64,000 bases of DNA from Enterococcus_C asini_A (GCF_031928785.1 NZ_JARQAL010000003.1), one strand, 5' to 3'. Shown: positions 8,311 through 17,462, counted from the first letter of the stretch. Notes: generated by a model from the sequence alone, not told the origin. Numbers and translations: made by a program.

Positions 8311-8463
8311 TTATTTGTCTGTTGGCTTTTCTTTTTTTGGTTCTGGTTCTAAAAAGCGTTGGATGTCAACTTTCTTTTCTTCTTTGGCCTTTTCTTCTGG
8401 TAAAAGAGCAAACTCATCGAATTTCCGATCTAAAGAGTCATCACGTTGAAATTTTAAACCCAT
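8311..8463 (-). CDS. Small conserved-looking hypothetical protein (50 aa)
   Basis: This short gene begins with MGLKFQRDDSLDRKFDEF, continues LLPEEKAKEEKKVDIQRFL and ends in a Lys/Glu/Pro-rich tail. It has a near-perfect ribosome binding site, GGAGGTGA, 5 nt before the ATG, and its own terminator, so it is very probably translated. The product is soluble, highly charged, and has no Cys, membrane segment or known motif. It stands alone between a possible small RNA and an unrelated plus-strand gene. I do not recognise a function. Confidence 0.7.
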   Translation of the reverse strand: MGLKFQRDDSLDRKFDEFALLPEEKAKEEKKVDIQRFLEPEPKKEKPTDK

Positions 8464-8683
8464 GACTGTCACCTCCGCTTTTACAGTCTAGCATTTTTTT
8501 GATAATTTCGAAAGTCCGACAACTGAGAAGAGGATAATCGCAAGAAATTTTAAAAATCTGTTTTGGGTCTCACTTTTTAATGTTGGTGTTTTTTATATTT
8601 GTTGAAAGCAAGTAATTTTATTTCATTTTTCACTTTTTATAAGTTATAATAAGATTATAATAAAATTAGATTAAGGTGAGCTT

Positions 8684-10036
8684 ATGGAGAAGGATGCTAA
8701 AATTTTTGTTTCCATTCGGTTTCTTTCTTTAGAGGAAAAAACCGTGAAACGAATCATACAAGACTGGTTAGTTTTTGCGCGAATTTTGTTTAAACCCACC
8801 GCGATTGGTGCCAATCAACAGGCCTGGCAGCCTTTTTCACTAGGGGATTGTGTGAGCTTAATTAAGCAAAACTGTGACAAAGAGGAATTCAGTCTGCGAA
8901 TTACCGATGGACAAAACGAATCGAATTTTCATTTTCAAAAAGGGAAGATGTTGGAACAGCATCTTTTGCGGAAGGATTTATTTCAAACCCATCGGCAAAT
9001 GATTCTTAATTATACTGAAGTGCAAATGAAACTGGGATTATGCGCGTATATTCGGGATTATCAAGAATACCTTTACCACAATCAGGAATCGTTAACTGCG
9101 CGGTTAGCTTTTCAAAGTCAGAAAGAGATCGAAGCATTGCCTAAATTACGATTACCTAGTGGTCAGGTAGTGGTGGATTGCAATCAGTTTGCGGGCTACG
9201 ATATTTACTATGCTGGTTGTTGTTTGACTTCTTGCTGGCGGATGTACTTTAGTCCAGCTTATCAGCAGACATTGCCTTTAGAGATTATCCAAGATGTGCA
9301 GCAAGTGGAGCAGGCACGGTGGTTGTCAAGTGATGTCTTGTTAGTAGAGCTGTATCGAGACCCTTTTCGTTGGCAAGAAAAGCGTAATTTAGCATTCCAA
9401 CGTTTGTTTCGAGATCAAATCGGCATTGATCAGCTTGCTTGGACTAATGGCACAGGAATTTTACGGGAGCCTTATATTGAATTTTCCCGTACCAAAGGGG
9501 TAATTCAGACTGTCCAATACCAAAATGATGATTTTCAACCAACCACCAAGAAACAAGCCACTCATTTTGTCACTCGGATTTTTGATTTGCAAAAAAGGCA
9601 GCATCATGTAAAACGAGTGAAAGGGAGTCTCAATACGAAAGCCTATTTTCCTGTAGTAGATGAAAATCGGATGCGCATGGCCAGTCAAGTTTCTTTGAAT
9701 CCAGGGTTAACATTGGATAACGGCTTAGCAGCTTATGAATTTTATTTACGGAATCATTTGGAAATTCCGCTGATTACTCAAGATGAAAGCTACAAAGAAT
9801 ACTTAGTGCTCTTGAAACTATACTTGCCTGCAGAATATGCTCGAGATATTCCTTATGAAGCGTTAAAGAACACCATGCCAGATGTGAAGTTTTCCCGCTT
9901 GAAAAAGCGTCGGAAACATTATTTTGTAGATTTGAATAAAGGGGAAAATCATCTACGGGTAATGTTTTTAGAACAAGGTGAATTAGAAAATGAAAAAAGT
10001 GTTTGGGGGGAGTTTGATGGAAGAACAAGTATTTAA
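8684..10036 (+). CDS. Hypothetical protein, 450 aa, function unknown
   Basis: I do not recognise this protein. It is soluble, with no signal peptide or clear membrane segment, and rich in Gln, Tyr, Arg and Leu. Residues 150-200 contain a short Cys cluster (YYAGCCLTSCWRMYF, near 173-187), and the C-terminus is basic (SRLKKRRKHYF near 413). The start is supported by TAAGGTGAG upstream, and AT-rich sequence with TATAAT-like hexamers lies at 8640-8665. The last 20 nt overlap a small membrane-protein gene, and both end at a shared terminator, so they form a two-gene unit. A role together with that protein at the membrane is only an inference from overlap. Confidence 0.75.
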   Translation: MEKDAKIFVSIRFLSLEEKTVKRIIQDWLVFARILFKPTAIGANQQAWQPFSLGDCVSLIKQNCDKEEFSLRITDGQNESNFHFQKGKMLEQHLLRKDLFQTHRQMILNYTEVQMKLGLCAYIRDYQEYLYHNQESLTARLAFQSQKEIEALPKLRLPSGQVVVDCNQFAGYDIYYAGCCLTSCWRMYFSPAYQQTLPLEIIQDVQQVEQARWLSSDVLLVELYRDPFRWQEKRNLAFQRLFRDQIGIDQLAWTNGTGILREPYIEFSRTKGVIQTVQYQNDDFQPTTKKQATHFVTRIFDLQKRQHHVKRVKGSLNTKAYFPVVDENRMRMASQVSLNPGLTLDNGLAAYEFYLRNHLEIPLITQDESYKEYLVLLKLYLPAEYARDIPYEALKNTMPDVKFSRLKKRRKHYFVDLNKGENHLRVMFLEQGELENEKSVWGEFDGRTSI

Positions 10037-10193
10037 GAAAATTATGTTACCCACTGTGTTCTTGTTATTTATTATTTGTCTATTACCAGATTTCTTTTGG
10101 AAAGTCCCTTTATGTTTATGTCTCTTATTAACCGGAGCTACCTTAAGCTGTATCTTAACTTGGGTGGAATCCGGGGAGAAAAGGGAAGAATAA
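10017..10193 (+). CDS. Small membrane protein (58 aa), unknown
   Basis: Two hydrophobic segments (about 9-26 and 29-47) are joined by a short PDFFWKVP turn, with a charged tail ending ESGEKREE. It looks like a two-helix membrane protein with both ends in the cytoplasm. The ATG at 10017 is chosen because GGGGGGAG lies 4-5 nt upstream; an in-frame ATG at 9990 lies deep in the upstream gene without such a site. It overlaps the 450-residue gene by 20 nt and is probably translationally coupled to it. Confidence 0.65.
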   Translation: MEEQVFKKIMLPTVFLLFIICLLPDFFWKVPLCLCLLLTGATLSCILTWVESGEKREE

Positions 10194-10201
10194 GTAATAC
10201 A

Positions 10202-10243
10202 AAAAAGCCACTTTCTCTCAAATAAGAGGGAAAGTGGCTTTTT
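10202..10243. terminator. Bidirectional terminator
   Basis: AAAAAGCCACTTTC (10202-10215) pairs with GAAAGTGGCTTTTT (10230-10243). T-runs on both strands let it end the plus-strand pair and the convergent fru operon. Confidence 0.85.
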
Positions 10244-10253
10244 CAATTGGCTA

Positions 10254-12164
10254 TTATTTGGCTGCTAATGGTTTTTTCAAAAGACCGAAAATCACACCAG
10301 AAATCACAGCCCCTAGCGCAATGACTAGTAAGTAGATCAAAGGTTGGCTGACCAATGGAATAACAAAGATTCCACCGTGAGGAGCCATGAGACGAATACT
10401 TAAAGCACCTACTAAGCCTCCAGTGATGGCAGAACCAACCATAAAGCTTGGGATAGCCCGCAATGGATCAGAGGCAGCGAAAGGAATTGCTCCTTCAGTT
10501 ACAAAGGAAAGACCCATGATGATGTTGGTTAAACCAGCATCTTGTTGTTCTTTGTCAAATTTATTTTTAAAGAGACGAGTGGCGATGAAAATTGCTAATG
10601 GAGGAACCATCCCGCCGGCCATTACAGAAGCCATAACGATGGAACCACCTTCCGCAACGGTGGTGGCCAGTGTTGCGGTACCAAATACGTAAGCGGCTTT
10701 GTTGATTGGACCACCTAAGTCAGCAGCCATCATCGCTGCTAAAAGAGCACCTAGTAAAGCAGCATTCGCGCCACCTAAACCATTTAGAAAATCATTTAAT
10801 GCTGTATTAATAGCACTCATTGGTACATTGATTAAAAGCATTAAGAAACCGGTAATTAAAAGACCAAAGAAAGGATAGAAGAGAATGGCTTTGATTCCTT
10901 CTAGTGATTTTGGTAATTTACTAAAGAGCTTCTTCAAGAAGATAATGACATAGCCTGCTAAGAAACCACCGATTAAAGCGCCAAGGAAGCCAGCGCCACC
11001 GCTGTTTGCCAGAGCGCCGGCGGCAAAACCTACGACTAAACCAGGACGATCGGCAATACTAGAAGCAATAAAACCAGCTAAAATCGGCAACATAAACCCA
11101 AAAGCAGCACTACCGATTTGGTTAAACCAACCAGCTACTTCATTATAACTACCTAAGCTACTTAATTGATCATTAGGCACACCCATAAAATTATCAATCA
11201 TAAAGGAAATGGCAATCATAATCCCGCCAGCTACTACGAAAGGCAACATATGAGAAACGCCATTCATTAAATCCTTATAAATCCGTTGGCCAATCGTACC
11301 TTCTGCGGACTCATCGCCAACATCACTTGAACTACCATCTCCATGGAAAATCGGTGCTTTGCCACTAATGGCTTCAGTGATTAATTCTCCTGGCTTACGA
11401 ATTCCATCAGAAACCGGACGATTGATCAATGGTTTGCCATCAAAGCGATTCATTTCAACTTTTTTATCAGCCGCTACGATGACTCCGGCAGCTTTAGCGA
11501 TTTCCTCAGCTGTTAAGCGATTTTTGATTCCTTCAGAGCCGTTGGTTTCGACTTTAATCGCTACCCCCATGGCTTGGGCTTGTTTTTTCAAGGCATCTTC
11601 TGCCATATAAGTATGGGCGATACCAGTAGGACAAGCGGTTACTGCAACTACAAAGGGTTGATCACTTTTTTCAGGAACGGCTGCTTCTTGGGCTTCTTCA
11701 GCAGCTTTTTGATCTTCAGCAGTTTGGAAAAGGGTTTGAACTTCAGTTGGTGTTTGGGCATTTTTTAGTTTTGCCACAAAGTCTGGGTTAATCAGCAGTC
11801 GGGAAAGAGCCGCTAAAGCTTCCAAATGGGTTTGGTTGGCGCCTTCTGGAGCAGCAATCATAAAGAATAAGTAAGTTGGTTGTCCGTCTAATGAAGCATA
11901 GTCAAGGCCTTTTTTACTTTTGGCAAATAATACAGTGGCTTCTTTAACTGCAGCATTTTTGGCGTGAGGCATGGCAATTCCATCTCCCAGGCCAGTAGAA
12001 GTTTGAGCCTCTCTTTTCAAAATGCCTTCTTTGAAAACAGTTTTATCAGTAATCCGGCCTGTTTCATAGAGTTTGTTCACCATTTCATCGATGGCTCCAG
12101 CTTTGTCCGTGGCAGCTAAATCCATAATCATAGCGTCTTTAATCAATAATTCGTTGATTTTCAT
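10254..12164 (-). CDS. fruA: Fructose-specific PTS permease EIIABC
   Basis: This protein imports fructose and phosphorylates it to fructose 1-phosphate, using phosphate from HPr. It has 636 residues. The EIIA domain occupies about 1-150, with phospho-His near 67 in GIAMPHAKN. An acidic linker leads to EIIB with Cys near 178 in VTACPTGIAHTYMAE, then an EIIC membrane domain from about 300 to the end. The ATG at 12164 is chosen because GGGGAGG lies 7 nt before it and the protein then begins MKINELLIKDAM like other FruA proteins. The frame extends 20 codons further upstream into the fruK stop region without support. It is the last gene of fruR-fruK-fruA. Confidence 0.94.
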   Translation of the reverse strand: MKINELLIKDAMIMDLAATDKAGAIDEMVNKLYETGRITDKTVFKEGILKREAQTSTGLGDGIAMPHAKNAAVKEATVLFAKSKKGLDYASLDGQPTYLFFMIAAPEGANQTHLEALAALSRLLINPDFVAKLKNAQTPTEVQTLFQTAEDQKAAEEAQEAAVPEKSDQPFVVAVTACPTGIAHTYMAEDALKKQAQAMGVAIKVETNGSEGIKNRLTAEEIAKAAGVIVAADKKVEMNRFDGKPLINRPVSDGIRKPGELITEAISGKAPIFHGDGSSSDVGDESAEGTIGQRIYKDLMNGVSHMLPFVVAGGIMIAISFMIDNFMGVPNDQLSSLGSYNEVAGWFNQIGSAAFGFMLPILAGFIASSIADRPGLVVGFAAGALANSGGAGFLGALIGGFLAGYVIIFLKKLFSKLPKSLEGIKAILFYPFFGLLITGFLMLLINVPMSAINTALNDFLNGLGGANAALLGALLAAMMAADLGGPINKAAYVFGTATLATTVAEGGSIVMASVMAGGMVPPLAIFIATRLFKNKFDKEQQDAGLTNIIMGLSFVTEGAIPFAASDPLRAIPSFMVGSAITGGLVGALSIRLMAPHGGIFVIPLVSQPLIYLLVIALGAVISGVIFGLLKKPLAAK

Positions 12165-12177
12165 TTGTTTCCTCCCC

Positions 12178-13095
12178 TTAATCCTCAATTTGTTTAATTT
12201 CAACTTCCGGCAGCAAGGAGTCAATCATTTCTCGACTGGCCAAATCATCGGAAAAGGCCGTGCCGCTACCGCAAGCAACTCCCCAGCGAAATGCTTCAAT
12301 TGGATCCTTGGTCTTGGCAAAACCACCTACAAATCCAGCAATCATGGAATCCCCAGCTCCAACAGAATTTTTTACAGTGCGTTTTAAGACATTTGACTGA
12401 TACACCCCATCGTTAGTGAATAACAATGCACCATCCCCAGCCATGGAAATTAAGACGTAGCGAGGACCTTTAGCTAATAATTTTTTACCATAGGGAATGA
12501 TTTCATCAATGGTGTTTAACTCCACGCCATATAATGCGCTTAGCTCGTGATTATTGGGCTTAATCAATAGTGGGGCAGCCGAGAAGGCTTCGGTTAGCGC
12601 GTCTCCGGTTGTATCAATGACAAATTCGGCTTCTTTATCTTTAATAATTTGAATCAGTTCTTGATAGAAACCTTTGCGTAAAGTCGCCGGTGTGCTACCA
12701 GAAAAAATCACAATATCTTCTTTGGTAACTTGGCTGAGTTTTTCTTTTAAAGCTTGGATTTCTTCATTGGTGATGTTGGGTCCAGCACCATTAATTTCCG
12801 TTTCGGCTTGAGATTTTAATTTGATATTGATTCGACTATCCTCGTTAATAGGTGTGAAATCACAAGGCAACCCTTCTTTTTCCAAGGCTTCTCGGATAAA
12901 AGTACCAGTAAAGCCGCCAAGAAAGCCTAGTGCACTAGAAGAAATGTCCAAGCGTTTTAAAATACGAGAAACGTTGATACCTTTCCCACCAGGAAATTTG
13001 AAATCCTTGGTCATACGATTGACTGTTCCTGGTTTGAAGTCAGTCACATGGACGATATAGTCGATGGACGGGTTTAAAGTCACTGTATAAATCAT
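12178..13095 (-). CDS. fruK: 1-phosphofructokinase
   Basis: This PfkB-family kinase converts fructose 1-phosphate to fructose 1,6-bisphosphate, feeding glycolysis. At 305 residues it has the typical N-terminus MIYTVTLNPSIDY, the substrate-binding GGKGINVSR near 37-45, and the catalytic anion-hole motif GAGDSMIAGF near 246-255 with the base Asp. Its ATG overlaps the fruR stop (ATGA), with GGAGG inside the end of fruR. It ends 13 nt before the fruA start, and the fruA ribosome binding site touches its stop codon. The arrangement gives tight co-expression of the regulator, the kinase and the transporter. Confidence 0.95.
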   Translation of the reverse strand: MIYTVTLNPSIDYIVHVTDFKPGTVNRMTKDFKFPGGKGINVSRILKRLDISSSALGFLGGFTGTFIREALEKEGLPCDFTPINEDSRINIKLKSQAETEINGAGPNITNEEIQALKEKLSQVTKEDIVIFSGSTPATLRKGFYQELIQIIKDKEAEFVIDTTGDALTEAFSAAPLLIKPNNHELSALYGVELNTIDEIIPYGKKLLAKGPRYVLISMAGDGALLFTNDGVYQSNVLKRTVKNSVGAGDSMIAGFVGGFAKTKDPIEAFRWGVACGSGTAFSDDLASREMIDSLLPEVEIKQIED

Positions 13096-13847
13096 AGTGA
13101 GGCCTCCAATATAGTTGTTATGCTTTGATACGCTTTTTGCTGAGGTAACTCCAATGGGCTTGTGATCACAATTACCTCTGTTAAGTTAGCAAAATGTGTA
13201 AATGTGATTTCTCCAAACTTAGAAGCATCCGCTAAAATATAGGTTTGTTCTGCTTGTTTAATAGCAGTTTTCTTTAACGAAGCTTCCTCTGGATCGGGGG
13301 TGGTAATGCCTGCTTGCAGGTCAATGCCATTGGTTCCCATAAAGGCTTTGGTAAAACGGTAACTATTTAATTGTTCCACTGCGGTGTTTCCTAGGGTTGC
13401 TTGGGTAGAAAGCTTGATTTTCCCTCCTAGAATAATGGTTTGAATGCCACGGTCAATTAAACGAGCAGCGTGACGTACGGAGTTGGTGACTACTTGTATG
13501 TCTTGATCTATAGGCAAAAAATCAATCAAAGCCAAGGTGCTGGAGCCGGCATCCAAATAAATGACCTCCTCAGGTGTAATTTGTTGGCTGGCTAGTTTGG
13601 CAATGGCTTGCTTTTCTGAAGTGTGGACATTGGTCTTTTGACTCATGGCTGCTTCTTGGAGTAAATGATTGTTTTTTTGGGCACCGCCGTGAATTCTTTT
13701 TAAGAGTCCTTGGTCTTCCATATCTTGCAAATCTCTACGGATGGTGGATTCTGAAGCTGCTAAAAGATGGGTTAGTTCGTGAAGTTTGACGATATTGTTT
13801 TGTTGAACCAGTTGGCTGATTTTCTGTTGTCGTTCTTCTGTAAGCAT
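13092..13847 (-). CDS. fruR: DeoR-family regulator of the fructose operon
   Basis: The 251-residue protein has an N-terminal DeoR helix-turn-helix (about 1-57: TEERQQKISQL, then SESTIRRDLQDMEDQGLLKRIHGGA) and a C-terminal sugar-phosphate-binding domain with DAGSSTLALIDFL near 93. The likely ligand is fructose 1-phosphate, by analogy with FruR proteins. The ATG at 13847 has GGGAGG 7 nt upstream; a longer frame reaching 13922 would run through the promoter and is rejected. Operator-like repeats lie upstream of its promoter, suggesting it regulates its own operon. In Lactococcus a FruR of this family is, as I recall, an activator; the operator position here fits that. Confidence 0.92.
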   Translation of the reverse strand: MLTEERQQKISQLVQQNNIVKLHELTHLLAASESTIRRDLQDMEDQGLLKRIHGGAQKNNHLLQEAAMSQKTNVHTSEKQAIAKLASQQITPEEVIYLDAGSSTLALIDFLPIDQDIQVVTNSVRHAARLIDRGIQTIILGGKIKLSTQATLGNTAVEQLNSYRFTKAFMGTNGIDLQAGITTPDPEEASLKKTAIKQAEQTYILADASKFGEITFTHFANLTEVIVITSPLELPQQKAYQSITTILEASL

Positions 13848-13869
13848 TTTCAATCCTCCCTTCACCCGT

Positions 13870-13931
13870 ATAATAGCACGATAACCGATTACAATCAACA
13901 ACAAACAATCAAAAACTATCATAAACAGTCA
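13870..13931 (-). promoter_or_regulatory. fru operon promoter with tandem 10-bp FruR-like repeats
   Basis: On the minus strand the promoter reads TTGATT (13898-13893), a 17-bp spacer, and TATTAT (13875-13870). Immediately upstream are three head-to-tail 10-mers of the form TGANNGTTTN, written on the plus strand as 13922-13931, 13912-13921 and 13902-13911. A fourth, poorer copy overlaps the -35 box (13888-13897). Tandem 10-bp spacing puts all copies on one helix face, and their place upstream of a weak -35 box is that of an activator site. Confidence 0.65.
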
Positions 13932-14058
13932 AAAAGTTTTGAAAACCTTTCTTAATTAAAAAGCTTATACAAAAAAGAAGGGATTAATTGCAACTTTGGT
14001 TAAATTTTGGCTTAATTAAAAGTAAGAAGCTTAAAAATAGTAGAAAAGAGGGATGGAA

Positions 14059-15564
14059 ATGGATAATGTGACAATTTTACAAGCCTTTCAATGGGAGTTG
14101 CCAGCAGATCACACCCACTGGCGCTTGTTGCAAAGTATGGCAGAAGAGTTTGTTTTTTTAGGGATTACCGGTTTATGGCTACCTCCAGCATCTAAAGGTG
14201 CAGCAGGAGCTCAAGATGTAGGATACGGGACTTACGATCTTTATGATTTAGGAGAATTTGATCAAAAAGGCACCATCCCCACTAAGTACGGTACAAAAGA
14301 GGAATATATTCAACTGATTAAAACCATGCATGAGCATGGTGTGGAAGTTTATGCAGATATTGTCTTTAATCATTTTATGGGAGCGGATGAAACCGAAGAA
14401 GTGCCGGCGATTAAGTACAGTTGGGAAGATCGAAAAAAGCAAGTTGGCCAAGAAGAGTTGATTTGTGCCTGGACCAAATTCACTTTTCCGGGGCGTTCGA
14501 AGGTTTACAACGATTACCAGTGGCATTGGCAAAATTTTTCTGGAGTGGACTATGATGCCCGCCGTAAAGACCATGGCATTTTTAATTTCGGTGGCAAAGG
14601 CTGGGATCCAGATGTGGACTCGGAAAATGGGAATTATGACTATTTAATGGGTTGTGACTTGGATATGGAAAATCCTGAGACCATCGAGCAGTTGGATCAC
14701 TGGGGGCAGTGGTTTTTAAAGGAGACTCAAGTGGATGGTTTTCGTTTAGATGCGGTGAAGCATATTGATTTTAAGTATTATATTGATTGGCTTTTGGCCC
14801 GCCGAAAAGAAAAGAATGCTCCCATGTTTGTGGTGGGAGAGTATTGGGCAGATGAAGTTGAGAAATTAGAGCATTACTTGGACACTTCTGGCAATTTGAT
14901 TTCGTTGTTTGATGTGCCTTTGCATTTCAATTTCTTTGAAGCTAGTTCTAGTATGGGAAGCTTTGATATGCGACGAATTTTTGACAATACTTTATTGGCA
15001 ACTCGTCCGGAGTACGCGGTAACCTTTGTGGATAATCACGATACCCAAGTGGGACAAAGTTTAGAGTCTTGGGTAGGGGGCTGGTTTAAAGTTCACGTCT
15101 ATGCCTTAACGCTGCTACGAAAAGAAGGAATCCCCACGGTGTTCTGGGGTGATTTGTACGGCATTCCTACCCAAGAAGTGAATCCAGTGGGTCGGGCATT
15201 ATTGATTCTTCTGCTAATGCGTAAGCACGGTGCGTACGGTAATCAGGTAGATTATTTTGATGATGCAGATCGGATAGGCTGGGTGCGTACAGGAGACTTT
15301 GATCATCCTTTGTCTGGTTATGCAGTAGTTATGACAAATGCCCTTGGCGGCAGCGTGCCCATGACCGTTAGTGCGGTTCATGGAGGCAAAACCTTTGTGG
15401 ATGTTATGGGAAATCACGATGCCAAAGTAGTCTTGGATAAGGAAGGCTCAGGAGATTTTCCAGTGAAAGATGGTAAAATTTCTGTTTATGTTAATGAAGA
15501 AATCATTCCCGTAATTCGTGAAGTAGAGGAACGGTTAGCTAAATTACAAGAAAAGCATCAGTAA
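14059..15564 (+). CDS. Cytosolic alpha-amylase (GH13, subfamily 5 type)
   Basis: The enzyme hydrolyses internal alpha-1,4 bonds of maltodextrins or glycogen. It has 501 residues, no signal peptide and so should act in the cytoplasm. The family motifs are clear: an early ITGLWLPPASKG, then DIVFNHFMG, the nucleophile Asp231 in GFRLDAVKHID, acid Glu261 in VGEYWADE, and Asp328 in VDNHDTQ. With this start these numbers coincide with those of the classic Bacillus liquefying amylase. A GAGGG site lies about 6 nt before the ATG at 14059; an ATG two codons earlier sits directly on that site. It stands alone, divergent from fruR, and ends at a strong terminator. No clear promoter or cre site was found upstream. 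Confidence 0.92.
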   Translation: MDNVTILQAFQWELPADHTHWRLLQSMAEEFVFLGITGLWLPPASKGAAGAQDVGYGTYDLYDLGEFDQKGTIPTKYGTKEEYIQLIKTMHEHGVEVYADIVFNHFMGADETEEVPAIKYSWEDRKKQVGQEELICAWTKFTFPGRSKVYNDYQWHWQNFSGVDYDARRKDHGIFNFGGKGWDPDVDSENGNYDYLMGCDLDMENPETIEQLDHWGQWFLKETQVDGFRLDAVKHIDFKYYIDWLLARRKEKNAPMFVVGEYWADEVEKLEHYLDTSGNLISLFDVPLHFNFFEASSSMGSFDMRRIFDNTLLATRPEYAVTFVDNHDTQVGQSLESWVGGWFKVHVYALTLLRKEGIPTVFWGDLYGIPTQEVNPVGRALLILLLMRKHGAYGNQVDYFDDADRIGWVRTGDFDHPLSGYAVVMTNALGGSVPMTVSAVHGGKTFVDVMGNHDAKVVLDKEGSGDFPVKDGKISVYVNEEIIPVIREVEERLAKLQEKHQ

Positions 15565-15571
15565 TGCAGAC

Positions 15572-15614
15572 AAATAGTCCTCCAGAAAAAAATTCTTTTT
15601 CTGGAGGACTATTT
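15572..15614. terminator. Bidirectional terminator between amylase and clc genes
   Basis: AAATAGTCCTCCAG plus A-run (15572-15590) pairs with T-run plus CTGGAGGACTATTT (15596-15614). Confidence 0.85.
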
Positions 15615-15659
15615 TATAAACTTGCCTGGGTTGGACTTTACGAACTGGTTTAGACTTTC

Positions 15660-17183
15660 TTATTTAGATATCTGTTGGATTCGTTTGAAAACAATTCCAG
15701 CGTGGGTGGCATCGGTTAAAATATGCAGCGTATCACCCATTTTCACAATTGTATCGCCATGAATTAATAACTCTTGTTCCCCACGAGATAAAGAAGTTAA
15801 CAGGCAATGCTCTGGCCAAGTAATATCACGCACTGCCATTCCATCTAGAGGGCTGTCAGCAAATACGGGGAATTCTAGCACTACTTTTTTACTTTGCAAG
15901 GAGACGTCCTGTTTTGCCACTAAGCGTTCTAATAGAGAGTCATAAATTGGACTGCCTCCTAAAAGATCTACCACTAAATAAGCCACCAAGGCCACGACCC
16001 CTAAAGGCATTAAGTGCTGCAAAGAACCTACCATTTCCGTCACCAAAATAATCGCGGTTAATGGGGCTTTGCCAATGGCTGCAAAATAGCCGGCCATGGC
16101 AATGATTACAAAGTTTTTTACATAGATGAAATCCATACCAAAAAAAGTCACTAGCATCATACCGAAAATCCCGCCGATTATCGCTCCAAGGGAAAGGATC
16201 GGTAAAAAGATGCCACCAGGAAGAGAAGCACCATAGGAAATCATCGAAAAACTAAAACGCAAAACAAAGAGAAAAATCAGTGTTTCCAAAGGCGGCACAC
16301 TTTGACCAAAGGCTACGACTAGTTGATTGCCACCACCTAAAGTTTCCGGCCAAAAATAGCCAATGGGAATTACCAACAAAAAAGGCAGTAGCCCATAAAA
16401 ATGAGCGGGGAGTGGCAGATGACGGTACCAATCTGCTAATTTTAATAAGACGATTTGATAAAAACGTCCTAAGAGACCAAGAAGTATTCCTAATAAAACC
16501 AGTAAACCGTAATAATTCAATGGCAGTGACTGAATTTGCCCCATGTGTAAAACCGGTTTTAAACCGAAAATTGTCAAGGAGACGAAATTGGCAACAATGG
16601 CGGAAGTAAAAGAAGTTAGCCAGACTAAAGGAGAAAAATTGTGATGGACTTCTTCCACTACGAAAAGCAGTGCAGCAATAGGTGCGTTAAAAGCTGCCGC
16701 CAAACCAGCACTGGCACCACTGGAAAGTAAAATTTTGGTATCTGAGGAATTGGCCTTCGTAATTTCCGCCAATCCTTGGCCCACAGAAGCGCCCAATTGA
16801 ATAGAAGGACCTTCTCTGCCTAAAAATAGTCCCATGCCAACACTGATGATTCCACCAGTAAATTTCTTCCATAATACCGAAAACCAGTTAGTAGACAATT
16901 CATCGCGCAATTGACCTTCCACTTGAGGAATGCCACTACCTTTTATATCCGGATCAGATTTTACCAACAAGCCTACGAGTATAGCACACAGTATGCTAAT
17001 GAAAAGCCACAGTACTAACCACTGAGGGTGACTAGGGAAAAAATAATAGGCTTTTCCCACCACTTCACTTAATTTTTCAATGCCCAGTCGAAAGAGACTG
17101 ACCACAATGCCAGCACAAATACCCAAAATGGTGCCCAGTAGAATATAATGCCCACGGGTTTTGTCTAATTGTTGAATCTTCAT
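15660..17183 (-). CDS. ClC-type chloride channel/antiporter with C-terminal RCK domain
   Basis: This membrane protein carries Cl- (probably in exchange for H+). It has 507 residues. The ClC signatures are present in order: GSGIPQVEGQL, GREGPSIQLGAS (the gating Glu is kept), AAAFNAPIAALLFVVEE, and GGIFLPILSLGAIIG. The gating Glu and the EE pair after the third motif fit an H+/Cl- exchanger better than a channel. Residues from about 425 form a TrkA-C/RCK-type cytoplasmic domain. The ATG at 17183 has AGGTGG 7 nt upstream; an in-frame ATG nine codons earlier has no site. It is monocistronic, convergent with the amylase gene. Confidence 0.9.
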   Translation of the reverse strand: MKIQQLDKTRGHYILLGTILGICAGIVVSLFRLGIEKLSEVVGKAYYFFPSHPQWLVLWLFISILCAILVGLLVKSDPDIKGSGIPQVEGQLRDELSTNWFSVLWKKFTGGIISVGMGLFLGREGPSIQLGASVGQGLAEITKANSSDTKILLSSGASAGLAAAFNAPIAALLFVVEEVHHNFSPLVWLTSFTSAIVANFVSLTIFGLKPVLHMGQIQSLPLNYYGLLVLLGILLGLLGRFYQIVLLKLADWYRHLPLPAHFYGLLPFLLVIPIGYFWPETLGGGNQLVVAFGQSVPPLETLIFLFVLRFSFSMISYGASLPGGIFLPILSLGAIIGGIFGMMLVTFFGMDFIYVKNFVIIAMAGYFAAIGKAPLTAIILVTEMVGSLQHLMPLGVVALVAYLVVDLLGGSPIYDSLLERLVAKQDVSLQSKKVVLEFPVFADSPLDGMAVRDITWPEHCLLTSLSRGEQELLIHGDTIVKMGDTLHILTDATHAGIVFKRIQQISK

Positions 17184-17315
17184 ATCGAACCACCTAAACT
17201 GAAATTTCATTTTCTCATTAACTTAACTGTAGCGATTGTTTCGTGATTTTACAAGTTGAATTGAAACTTTTCAAAAACCTACCAGCATTTTTTCTTAACT
17301 TTTAACGGCTATCCG

Positions 17316-17430
17316 TTTAATCACTAGCAGTGAAATGCTATAATTGAAAGGATTGATTAATTGCAAAGTTAGCAGCTCAAGTTAACTTTGAGTAACAGAA
17401 ATGGGCTGAGAGAAAATATGCTAATCAGCC
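17316..17430 (+). promoter_or_regulatory. pcrA promoter and structured leader
   Basis: TTTAAT (17316-17321), a 17-bp spacer and TATAAT (17339-17344) give a plausible promoter. The approximately 110-nt leader before pcrA has two short hairpins: CAAAGTTA/TAACTTTG (17364-17371 with 17383-17390) and GGCTGA/TCAGCC (17404-17409 with 17425-17430). No known riboswitch was recognised. Confidence 0.45.
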
Positions 17431-17462
17431 AAACTGTTGCAAGTTGAGAAAGGAAGTTATTC

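Noticed and set aside
13848..13922. Longer fruR start at 13922
   Set aside because: It would translate the promoter and operator repeats; the start at 13847 has GGGAGG upstream.
17403..17430. GGGCTGAGA resembling a TPP riboswitch core before pcrA
   Set aside because: The second conserved TPP segment (ACCTGATC-like) is absent and pcrA has no link to thiamine.
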